Source: Selaginella moellendorffii
Taxonomy: Eukaryota; Streptophyta; Lycopodiopsida; Selaginellales; Selaginellaceae
Length of the DNA stretch: 64,000 bases
Reading direction: 5' to 3'
NCBI RefSeq assembly: GCF_000143415.4
Contig: NW_003314313.1
Location: 771,430 to 835,429 of the forward strand
Shown: piece by piece, positions 54,412-64,000 of the stretch
Layout: every line of letters begins with the position of its first letter
How positions within the stretch are numbered: position 1 is the stretch's first letter
Notes under the pieces: generated by a model
What the model saw: only the letters and a program-made list of their open reading frames with translations
Told to the model about the DNA's origin: nothing
The model's database searches: none
Made by a program: the position numbers and the translations under genes

Positions 54412-56328
54412 ATGACGATGGCGCTCGACGGCTATGGCGCTCCTCCAGGTGCTTTCTCCTCTCGATCGTGATGCTTTCTTGCACATTCTAGGCCTAGGCA
54501 GAGGTGATTCTTGTTGGAATTTCGCGGGCACGCCAAATCTTGGGCTTCCTCTTCTTCAGGGTTGAGAACTTGCTGAAACATTTTCTTGGATGATCCAGAA
54601 AAATGTTTCTAGGAAGGACGGTTGCTCTTGGCTCTTCCTCCTCGTCTAGTGTGGAGAATCGCAACTAAGGTAAGTATCATTCCCTCCACTGCAAGGGAGA
54701 ATGGCCGAGGATGATCCGGACAGAGATGATGAGTGGTTTAACGAGGTGTATGGAAAGGAATACACTGGGCCTCTCTCGAGAGCTCGCCAGGCACAAGAGC
54801 CCGAGAGAAAGAAGCCAGCAGCAGCACAGGTGGAAACCTCGGACGAGGAGGAAGAAGGGCCTCGCGATCCAAACGCCGTGCCCACGGATTTTACTAGCCG
54901 AGAAGCCAAAGTCTGGGAGGCCAAGGCCAAGGCCATAGAAAGGAACTGGAAACGTAGGAAGGAAGAAGAGCTCCACTGCAAGATATGTGGCGAGGCTGGC
55001 CACTTTGCTCAGGTGAGTTTCTCGACACTGCTGATGGCACACACACTCAAGCACAAGTTGGTTCTTCATCCTAGTCTCGTAAAGGAAGCCATTTTAGCTG
55101 CTTGGTCTCTCAAGCAAGAACTGGAAGGAAGTAACTTTGGAAGCTAGAAGCTTGAGCATTGCTTTCTTTCTTTTCTAGCTCTTGCATGGTTTAGTCATTT
55201 TTTGTCCTCCTATGGTTTTGACTTGGTTTTTTTGCTTTTGATTCCAGGGATGCCCGACAACTCTGGGTGGAAGCCGAAAGTCTGGAGAGATTGTGGAGAG
55301 GGTGGCACTCAAGGACAAGCGTATCAAGCCTCGTCTCATAGGAACGGGAGGGAGTGTGATCCAGGGGATTGAAAAGGATACCGGATGCCGGCTTAAGCTC
55401 GTGGACAACCAGGGAGATGGTCACGGGGTCTTCTTCGTTCGTGTTTCGGGGCCGGACAGGCTAGCAGTATCCAAGGCAGTGACTGCGGTGAAGAAGGTTA
55501 CCGAGCAGTTTGATAGCGAGTGGAGCCAAAACTCGAGAGGGAGAAACGCGAAAGGCTCGAATTCTCTGGCTGGTGGACAGCTAGAGCACGTCCAGAGGCT
55601 CCAACAACACCCTTCCAATGGTGGAGCCTTGCAAGCGGAAGATTTAGAATGGGGAAATCTCCAAGTGCAAGTCCAAGTCCAAGGTATTGGTTTTGTTCTT
55701 TTTCTTTTCTCCACGTTTTAACAACAATCTCCTTCCCTCAAGGTCGATCTGCAAAGGCTCCCCGGGACGAGTATTTTCGAAGTCGCAGTCTAGAAAACGG
55801 ACCATACTGTTCTGCGAGGCTGTACGAACAGGAAGTCAAGAGTCCCGAGACTCTGGATGAGCTCGAGCAGTGTTTCTTGCAAGAGGCGATGGAGCTGAGC
55901 AAGGAGCAAAGCGCTGAGGAAGACAGAGAGCTAGCAAGGCACCGAGAGGTAAAGATCGATCTTTGGTTACATTCCAGCAGAGCATTGATCTTGTCTATCT
56001 TCTGCAGTGCCTCCGTGGGATTCAAGAGCAGTATCAGCAAAAGATGATGAACTTGAGGACCAAGCAGAGCCGTCGAAGGGACGAGTTTTTGCATCACGAG
56101 ATTCACATTCGTCAGCAGTACTACCAGCAGTCACCAGCGGGCTATCTTCCGGACGGAGCACAGTGTGGTGGTGGCGGAGGCTACGCTTCGTATGGCTACG
56201 ACTATCCTCCTCCTCCAACGCAGCACAGGAAAGCAGTGACTCAGAGGGCGTTTGATTACGCCACGGCTGCTTCTTACGGCCGAGCGCGGGGCATTTGCAA
56301 GAGGAAAGTCACGGCCTTCGACGATTAA
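54412..56328 (+). CDS. CCHC zinc-knuckle and KH-domain RNA-binding protein
   Basis: The main part begins MAEDDPDRDDEWFNEVYGKE (54,701); a small first exon at 54,412 (MTMALDGYGAPP) could join in frame upstream. A zinc knuckle CKICGEAGHFAQGC is split by the intron after 55,012. A KH domain follows at 55,290-55,510 (RIKPRLIGTGGSVIQGIEKD, with the G-T-G-G loop in place of G-x-x-G). A later helical segment (TLDELEQCFLQEAMELSKEQ) and a Tyr/Gly/Pro-rich tail end at 56,328. The protein probably binds single-stranded RNA in the nucleus. It matches an uncharacterised plant family, so no symbol is given. Confidence 0.82.
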
Positions 56329-56587
56329 CAGGTTCTTTCTTCTCTTTTTTTTTTCAGTTGATGAGAAACGCTACATTTTTTCAACACAACAAATTATTCC
56401 AGAAGATGCCTGGATTTAAGAATATACCTAGATTCGTGTATTATTGGTTTGCTTAAGCAAATCAGCAGGCTATAAGTGAAAATGGATATTCTTGACGCCT
56501 GAGAGCGCATTTGTGCTATGCCTTGGTGTTGTAACTGGTTTCTGGGTGTTTTTTTCACTTGTTTTTCTGTATACAGGAATATACATT
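56329..56587. other. Intergenic spacer
   Basis: A T-rich run at 56,346-56,355 and an A+T-richer stretch leading to the next gene. Nothing recognised. Confidence 0.4.
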
Positions 56588-58863
56588 ATGGAAACAGATG
56601 CTACACGTTGGTGTGACGCTTGTATCTCTCTCAAACGGCCGGCAGTAGCACAGTTAGCAATAGACGAGTCAGGTTATAAGGGAAGGTTCCCTTCTGCTCG
56701 GACACTCGTGTGCTCGCTTGATGGTTTACCATGCTTTTTGTGGGAAGGTGTTGGAAGTGGACTTGTAGAGTTGGACAAAAGGTTTGCAGAAATGTTGTTT
56801 CCTCAGCACTTGACTGTGCTCTTAGCACCTAGTGGATCAGGGAAAACAAGAATGCTGATTGAACTAGCCAGCACCAGGTTCAGTTTGTTTTTCACAGGTG
56901 ACCGTCCCATTGTTGGGTTTGGAGGAGGATCAAAAGATGTTCACAGAGTGGCCAACTGGGTCCGCAAAGCCGTTTTCCAGGAGGAGAAAGTAATATTGCC
57001 CCAGAGGATCCAGTGATGCGGTGTGGCGTGGGGGCCTTAATCCTTGCACGGCTCACTTGGCTTAAATTATTGAAAGAGTGTAAGCCAGGGCTTGTTCCAC
57101 GAGACTGGGCGTTTTTTCAGCTGGAGTATCCGGCAGTTGATGACGTGTTTCTACATCTGGGTGAGGAGTTGCTTGCTTTGGTCTGTGATGTCCATCAAGC
57201 GCCCTCTTTGGCTAACAACTTTCACTTGGGCATACAAAAGCTGCTAAACGAGGTGGGTTGGGGGTATGGCATGGTTGTGCTAGACGAAGCCCAGGCATTA
57301 TTAAAGTGCAGCCGAACTCCTCAGGAAGGGCAGTCTTTGTTGAATTCCATCGTTTTTGCGCTTATGTCGTATGGTGTGCTGCGAAGTCCCCTGTTTGTTT
57401 CAGGTACAGGAAAGAGCATGTTGACGTTTCGGCAGATTCTTGATTCTGGAAGATTTATGAAACAGTCGTATGTGAGAGAGATTTACAGTCTACCTGGGTT
57501 TGATGGCAGCAACATCCAAGCGTTTATGGAAAGGTTTATAGATGTCAGTCGTCTAGACATGCTAGCTGTTTATCTCCACCTACACAGGAAGGAGACGACT
57601 TTTATCAACCGCTATTGAGAAGTATATTATGGAGACTGCACCTGCTGCAGATTGGTTCATGGAGTTTGCACGAAGGATGATCACTGAAACAGGCTGGGAA
57701 CTTGGAGTCCATCGCTCTTTGAGAGATGATGCGGTTTTGCTGTGGAATGATCCTGAGATGGCAAGCTTTATAGAAGATTTGATATTTACTTACTATCTCT
57801 CAGGTAAGACAGAAAGTTTTATAGAATTATGTGATATTTACTTTATTACTTTTTCAGGTGCCGAACATGTGATTGTACCAGGACGGAGGAGGGGCATGAC
57901 TCTTGTAGACTGTGGTTTTGCAACTCTCCTTGAGAGCAGCAATGGAGCAGAACCTTTTGCACCTATATTTCCATATATCAGAGGGGTCACTGATAATGAA
58001 GTTCAAGCTCCTACAGTTAGTCAGTTACAACAGAGATTTGTTATATAATTTTGCGAGAGCCATTGGTGGTAGATGCATTGTGGTACCACATGCCACAGGG
58101 TACACTTATAGGGCGCTTTATGAATATATCTAGAGACCCATCCATACACAGAATTAATTTCGAGACATATGCATGCACAACTCTTGGAAGTGTCTTTGAG
58201 AAGAAAGTGCCGGCATAGGTGCTCGGATTGGTTGAAACACACACCATGTACAAGGAGACCTATGAGCTTTTAAAACCGAGAGGGCTGTCAGCGGTGCTAG
58301 TTCAAGAGATTGGGAATGTGGAACAGCTAAACGATTGGCTTCAGTCAGTGGAGACTGGTTTATCGTTTGCAACATATGCTCACACAAGGCCATTCTGCAA
58401 AGCAGGACCAAAGGGAATGTTTTTCTTGTGGAATGGTAAGCTGAACAAGAAGATGCCTGTGTTTATACAGTTCAAAACGGGAAGTGAGCTAGGAGCAACT
58501 CAAGCATTTGGGATGCTAGACATCATGAAGCTGGACAAGAAAGTGAATTCAGAAGGCTCTCACAAACTCAAAGAGTGGTGTTCCACTGGGTACATAAGGC
58601 TGGTTGTGACAACAGAGCAACACCCACGAGCGGGAGAGGTGGTCTTCGAAGAGGTAAGGCAGAGTGAACATTTGAAAGAAAAAGCTGTGGTATGTTTGAA
58701 AGTTGCATGCTATTTGAACTTACTACTGTGATCTGTTCTGTAGGTTCCACCTTTGTCAGCTGTTTGGGCCGGTGAAAGGCTACATGGTATTGTGAATATA
58801 GAATTACTTGACGCTATAGAAGAGTTGAAGAAAAATCTGAACAAACGGAAAACGGGGCAATAA
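56588..58863 (+). pseudogene. Crinkler/RHS-type P-loop NTPase with nuclease-like C-terminus, broken
   Basis: Frame 56588-57016 has a Walker A motif (LAPSGSGKTRML) about 80 residues in. Frame 57013-57618 has a Walker B-like MVVLDEAQALL and LFVSGTGKSM. Frame 58219-58731 has GMFFLWNGKL and PVFIQFKTGS, like a PD-(D/E)xK-type core with Gln in the E/D place. NTPase followed by restriction-nuclease-like domain is the layout of Crinkler-RHS proteins, known in oomycetes, fungi and some plants. Frames change near 57,010, 57,620, 58,040 and 58,220, and a TAG lies at 58,216. One clear intron is 57,804-57,858. It could be a recent pseudogene or need more introns than I can place. Confidence 0.55.
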
Positions 58864-59504
58864 GCTGCACTCATTCTTAAGAAGCTGAAAGCTTAGTATT
58901 TTATATAGGAACTTATGTTGTATTGAAGCTACACCGTCAGAATCTTAAACAAGTGGGTGAGCTTGTCAATGGGTGAGCTGCTAATTTGAGGGCTCTTGTC
59001 CTTGTAAACCTGGACACAATCAAGCGTTAAGCGGAGACGTTTGTAGTTAGAACGGATTCGTGCAGTGGCAGTGTTCGAATCTAATTTTTTTAAAACTCTT
59101 CAATGAATTCTGCCCTAAATCGGTGGTAGTTTTTTCTTAAGGGGAGCGCACCTGACATAAACTCGGAAAAGTCAAAGATTTTCTCAGGGAATTAACACAA
59201 GTGCGAAACTTGAAACCTTGAAACACTAAGTGCTTTTCACCACTCGATTCTCAGCAGCTCCCGCATTCACTCTCGCTAAGAGGGCCGCGAGGATAGCCCG
59301 TAAACAACGATAGTTCACCTTCAACAGCGACACGATGCTCACTTTCAGGAGATCCGAGCTGCGGCTAGATCGCACAACACGTAGAGACAAAACATGTTCG
59401 TCCATGACACAACAAAACGAAGTCCCAGTGTCGAAGGAGTTTGGAGGCCTGGCAATGGATAGCAATCCCTTTCTCCATCGCCATAACTTTGACAGCCTTT
59501 CCAT
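58864..59504. other. Stretch without a recognised gene
   Basis: No frame has a family match. Minus frame 59,226-59,504 may be the tail of the neighbouring PPR pseudogene but shows no PPR pattern. Confidence 0.4.
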
Positions 59505-60343
59505 TCACCTGCAGTGAACTCTTCTCTTGCAGCGAGCCTTGAGTGTGCTCGAAGACGTGAGTGCATGCTCCTCGGATATCATGCGTTGGAACACCGTATC
59601 TTCTTCTCCGCAATCGACACAGGCCAGAACAAGCGAAGTCCATCGTGCGAGCACATCTGGTCGGCGTCCAATTCGTACGTAAGCGGCGACTAAGGTAAGA
59701 TCACGTCCGTTTTGAAGTAGTTTCTCGAATCTCCATGAAGAGCCGGTGTTCTCTCCAAGCATTTGAGCTTGACCATCTTTCCATCAACTTCCAGGGCCCC
59801 CTTCCTTGGGCGCCCAGGCCTTCGAAACAACAACTAAAGCCATAGCATCTGGAACAAGCCACTGTTTTTTATCTGAGAAAACAAATCCAAAGCTACCTCT
59901 GCTTGCGAGTTATCCACGTATCCCAGCATGAGCACCGGGCTGTGGCAAGGCATGCTCCTGAAAACTCTCTCAGCCTCCACCATGCTGAGACACTTGGCAT
60001 AGATGTCCATGAGAGTGTTCGACAAAAACTCGTCCCTCTCGTATCCTTTCTCCGCGGCCTGGATGTGAATCGCCATCCCCTTCTCCAGAGAATCCACTAT
60101 CACCATCTTCCCGTCAAAGCTTGTGGCTTCTTCTTTCAATCCACTGCAGGCCTTCAAACCAGCGACAAACTTAAAGGCATCCGCTGTAGTAGCGCTCGCG
60201 AAGCTTTCTAGCGCTAGCTCGGCTTCTTCATTGTCTACGTATCCCACCAGTAGCGTGTTCCACGAGACAAGGCATCCTATCGAAAACTCGTCGGGCACCA
60301 GCCATGCTCCCACACTTATCCAGAGCGTTTCCAACGAAAACAT
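59505..60343 (-). pseudogene. PPR protein (PLS-class), truncated
   Basis: Frame 59834-60343 reads GCLVSWNTLLVGYVDNEEAE, MAIHIQAAEKGYERDEFLSN and TLMDIYAKCLSMVEAERVFR, three or four PLS-type repeats. The frame then stops, and 59505-59762 keeps only scattered PPR-like pieces (FEKLLQNGRDLTLVAAYVRI). Intact proteins of the class have 10 or more repeats and bind organellar RNA. It is not a near copy of the PPR pieces in Region 1. Confidence 0.65.
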
Positions 60344-60360
60344 CCAGCGCTGAAAACCCA

Positions 60361-60390
60361 GTAAACAAACTTTTTAACAAGTTTGTTTAC
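60361..60390. repeat. Perfect hairpin, 12-bp stem
   Basis: GTAAACAAACTT pairs exactly with AAGTTTGTTTAC across a 6-base loop (TTTAAC). It lies just upstream (minus strand) of the PPR remnant. Confidence 0.7.
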
Positions 60391-61997
60391 TCACAGATGG
60401 TGTCTTTCACAGTGCCAATCAGTAGCAATGCACCGGGAGCTACTTCTACCTCTACGATCTTGGAGGAGCTGCAAGAGACATGGTGTTTCAACAGTATGGC
60501 AGGAGAGCCGCAAGGACTGATGACTGAGCTTACCTCTCGGTTGCTTTCGTTTGCCTGTTCATGGCTAGCACCTTGGGAAGCAGTTGCAGCACAGAGAGAG
60601 TACGAGACTTGCTGCCTGATGACCGGTTATCATTCCGGAATGGCTTGACGAGTATAGTGGATTTCGTTTGTGATACGAAGATGCTGACTTTGAGAGGGAT
60701 TGCTGCAAACTTACTCCATGTGGATCTAACGTAGGGACTTTGTGGCTGCACCCAGTGGAACAAAGCTGAGCTACTGAAAGCATGAAACAAGGATTTTACC
60801 TGGATGTCTATTCCTGTAAATCCAAGGTTCTTCGCAGAGGTAAGGCTCCGGTCTCAATTTCTTTACGAGCTGCAGCAACACCGGATGCAGAAAAGGATTT
60901 TTTATCCCAGTCGCATCGTCTTGGTGTCGGTGTCATGGGTTTCTTCTTCATCTGTGATTGGAAAGGAACAAACAAAGTCTTTCATAAAAGAGCAGCCTTG
61001 CAAATATACCTGTGTGTTAGTGTGATGATTCTCTTCGTTATGATGCTCTTCTTGGAGGAGAATTCTGCGGGGCTGATTCCAGCAAAACGATCAAGGATCA
61101 AAGACCAAAAAGGAAGAACGAAAGAAATGGAACGAGAATTCTGGCTTACTTTTCCAAGGCCGCTAGATGAGAGAGGCACGCGCTTGGCAGACGATCGCCA
61201 AATCCCACACAAGTCATGCTGCTCTTGAAACTGGAATCCAAACTTTAGCTTTAGACCGATCCACTTTTTCTTACCAGATTCATCGGTGAAGGCCCGATCG
61301 GCGAGGAGAAATCGTGAGACTCCTTTCCTTGCCGAGAGAAATCTTTAGCTGGAGTTGGAGTCGCGAGAAAACATTCGCCAGCAGCTCCTTTGCGAGGCGT
61401 ATGAAGAAGGAGCACGTCTTCTTTGGCCTTTGTTTTCCCGGAGGAAGAGGGACAGATCGCCACACGGCGTGCCTGCGCTGCGATTGTTTTACAATCGAAC
61501 CAATTGATCGAAGTGAGGTCTCTCACTCACCGACGATGGCGCTGCGCGATTCGGAGGTTGGAGAACTCGCGCAGCTCTCCCGCTGAGCTTCTTGACTGTG
61601 TGCCGCTGCTGCTGCTCTATCTGCGCAGCATCCACATTCTCACATTGCCCCGACCGAGAGAAGAATCAAACCTCGTTCTCGCGTTTCTCCATCGCCGAGC
61701 CCTAGAAACTAGCCGTTGGATTCCAAAGTGGAATGTCCACTAGATGAACGTTAAAGATCTTGCGCAGTTCGTTAAGAGAATTTTCGTCCGTACTCATCAC
61801 GAACTAGTTTTGTGCCACCCCGTTGGGTCAGGATGTACGTGTGGCTCTCCCGCGCATAGTGCCATTTCACTCAAATTAAGAGCTCCCTCACAGGGCCTTC
61901 TTCTTCGAATCCCAGCAGCGCGTAGGGTTAGGGTTCTTTGGGGCGAGCGAGCGAGCGAGCGAGCGAGGCGACGGGAATGGCGACCGCCTGAGTGGCG
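60391..61997. other. Stretch without a recognised gene
   Basis: Several short frames on both strands (for example 60,782-61,228 +, 61,314-61,586 +) show no family resemblance or splice-supported continuation. The last 300 bp probably hold the promoter and 5' UTR of the ATX1-like gene. Confidence 0.4.
61942..61967. repeat. GCGA tetranucleotide microsatellite
   Basis: About six GCGA units, 30 bp before the ATX1-like start codon, in the likely 5' UTR. Confidence 0.8.
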
Positions 61998-64000
61998 ATG
62001 GGCGGCCACAGCGCTACGTTCGTCGAGGTTTGTGAGTCTCCCTGCATTGCAGCTCTATAGCTCCTCCATCTGAGCCACCGGGATTTTCTAGGTTCCTTTG
62101 CTTGGACATGACAAGGAGGAAGGCGTCATACTCCAGCCGTGTACCAGGCAGTCTACGCTCAAGCGCTGCGCTGTGAAGTCGAAAGCTTCGCAGGTTCAGG
62201 GAATGGGCAACGAAAAGCGGAAGTTTGAGAGCGACGAGAAGGAGAACAGCGTTGCCGCTCGGAAGAAGCTCAAAGCGTCGAAAGGGAAAACAATGGAACT
62301 TAAGTTCGTGGGAACAGGGAAGCAAGAGGGAGAAGTGGCTAGCTCTCGGAGAAAACGAAAGAATTCGCAGAAGGCGACGAGTTCTCAGGATGATGAAGAC
62401 TCGGATTACGGTGGAGGTCCTCAAAAAATGATGGAGCTTCAGTCGTTGCAAGACAAGAAAAACGCTAGTGAGGAACTTTCTACGACTGTCGCCCCCAAGC
62501 GCGCCACAAGGAAGCAGAAACGAGTCCAGTTGAAGCAGCTGGTTTCTTCGACGGATTTTCTGCGCGAAGGCGTTGTCAAGGAGGCTGATGGATGTGAAAC
62601 TAGATCGGGCAGTGAAGATCGGCAAGATGCCCAAGCTAAGTCTCAGGCTACTACTTCTGAGGTGTCGACTCCAGGACACAAGGCAAAACACAAAAGTGTC
62701 AAATTTTTATTGAGCTCCACTATCGAAACAGATCATGTGTGGGGAGCTAGCAAAACACCGGAGCTCCAACAAAATGAAGAGGAATGGCGAGCGTAAGGAT
62801 TTTATTTTATTTTTTTCTCTCGTGATGTCTCAAATTTATGTTTGTGGCACAGGATTAATTTGGACGCTGTCAATCCTATGGAGCTGATTGGTAGGAGCTG
62901 CAAGGTGAAAGTTTTGTGTCAATTCCTTCATTGTTCCTGATTGTATTATTTTCAGGTTTTTTGGCCACTAGACAGCAGATGGTACACAGGGGCCATCCAC
63001 GAGTATAATCCCGCATCGAAGAAGCATCGAGTACGTCCAGTGTTTGCGCTTAGATGCGTTGTCTAAATGGTTCTCATGCTGCAGATCGACTACGTTGACA
63101 ACCAAATGGAATGGCTGTGCCTGAGAAATGAGAAGGTGCACTTTCAAATGGGGATCAAGGAAGAAAAAGTGCTGTGCGCTGCTGGCTGCGACGACTATAA
63201 AATGCGTCTTGGCGTCGACGAACTCGCCCTCTTGGCGAATGAGATGGAAAGTTTTGAAGAGCAAATCAGCCACGGGACCGTTGTCTGGGCTAAAGTTAAA
63301 GGTACTAAGCAAATAGACTGGCTATGTGCTCACCGACGATTGTAGGTTGGCCCATGTGGCCTGCGCTTGTCCTTGACGAAGAGCATGCTGAAAAGTGCGG
63401 CTTGGAGCGTCCCCTTAAGAAGTCGACTTTTGCTGTGCAATTTTTTGGCAGCTGTGACTTTGCAAGGTACGTAGGTTATTTTTTCTCACGGTTCATCTTT
63501 TTATTTATCAGTAATAGATTACTCGCTCTTGAAGGCTAAACAATGACAAGATCGTTACATTTTCTAAAGGAGTTCAACTAAAATATCACTCAAAATGCAA
63601 GCGCCCGGCATTCGATCAGGGATTGAGAGAGGTTGAGAGGTGATGTTCTATTCATAGTTCGATAGTTTGTGGCCAAGCGTCTCACTTTTTTTTTTTTTTT
63701 TTCCTATGTAGTTATTTGAAACAGGGAAGGCTTCCAGAGAAAATGGCACAAATGCTCGAGATACAGTCCAAGAGTAGGAATGACGTAGGGAAAGCATCGA
63801 AAACGTCGGATGCAGAAGAATACATTGATGATGAACGAGAGCATCCAACGAAAACCAGGATGGAAGACCTTATGGGGTACCCTCTAGACCTTGGTAGCTT
63901 GAAAATATTAAGCTTGGGTACGTGATTTTGTCTTGGCCTTTTTCTTCTTTTGCTTCTTTTCTAATTACTAGTTTTGACAGGCGAAGTAGCTTTTGATTCT
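61998..64000 (+). CDS. ATX1/ATX2-like histone H3K4 methyltransferase (5' part)
   Basis: Exon 1 is 61998-62027 (MGGHSATFVE). Exon 2 is 62092-62792, a basic, Lys/Ser-rich disordered region with likely nuclear signals (RKKLKASKGK, SRRKRKNSQK). A Tudor-like domain comes next (LIGRSCKV, FWPLDSRWYTGAIHEYNP, IDYVDNQMEWLCLRNEK). Then a PWWP domain: GTVVWAKVKG, and after an intron WPMWPALVLDEEH, FAVQFFGSCDFAR. The last exon in view reads YLKQGRLPEKMAQML and YPLDLGSLKILSLG, the block that precedes the FYR and PHD domains in ATX1. The FYR, PHD and catalytic SET parts lie beyond the right edge. The family methylates H3K4 in the nucleus. Confidence 0.88.

Noticed and set aside
61922-61936. Telomere-like TAGGGTTAGGGTT
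   Set aside because: Only about two units in the 5' region of a normal gene; too short for an interstitial telomere tract.

Overview
The window looks like nuclear DNA of a vascular plant, most likely a lycophyte of the Selaginella type. Genes are compact, with mostly 50-100 bp introns, and families are plant-specific: a ROP GTPase, an ASK20/21-type SKP1-like protein, an ATX1-like trithorax methyltransferase and a phytochrome-kinase-substrate-like protein. A kinesin-2-type motor sits beside them, a family kept by plants with flagellated sperm. The species call is inference; no marker gene is present.

Region 1 (about 1-41,700) is a mosaic of segmental duplications and decayed genes. Two copies of one Ty3/gypsy LTR retrotransposon lie in opposite orientation: copy A (1-8721, +, cut by the window edge) and copy B (23782-34369, -, complete with both LTRs). 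They share flanking DNA at their 3' ends, so they come from one insertion later duplicated as an inverted segment. A related empty site near 15,680 shows the locus without the element. A unit of about 8 kb (14,640-22,790) recurs at 22,790-41,700, interrupted by copy B. Its pieces are PPR fragments, a subtilase pseudogene, a purple acid phosphatase pseudogene, a small secreted-peptide gene, a cyanovirin-N-type lectin gene and a PPR/SKP1 chimeric pseudogene. A third copy of the peptide-lectin part lies at 9,424-13,200.

Within this debris one cassette stays intact: a three-exon gene for a 66-residue secreted precursor ending in HVDYIYDFNP (phytosulfokine-like) and, tail to tail with it, a two-exon gene for a secreted CVNH-domain protein. 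It occurs three times (9.4-10.6, 19.0-20.2 and 38.5-39.6 kb). The lectin translations are identical in all three copies, while the surrounding pseudogenes are riddled with stops and indels.

Region 2 (41.8-56.3 kb) is ordinary gene-rich DNA: an intact SKP1-like gene (-), a kinesin-2-type motor (-), a PKS-like gene (+), a ROP GTPase (+), a coiled-coil gene (+), the CCR4-NOT subunit NOT2 (+) and a zinc-knuckle/KH protein (+). The SKP1-like gene belongs to the same family as the pseudogene fragments scattered through Region 1.

Region 3 (56.5-64.0 kb) holds a broken Crinkler/RHS-type NTPase-nuclease gene, a decayed PPR gene (-), a stretch with nothing recognised, and the 5' half of an ATX1/2-like H3K4 methyltransferase gene that runs off the right edge. 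No tRNA, rRNA or CRISPR array was seen.
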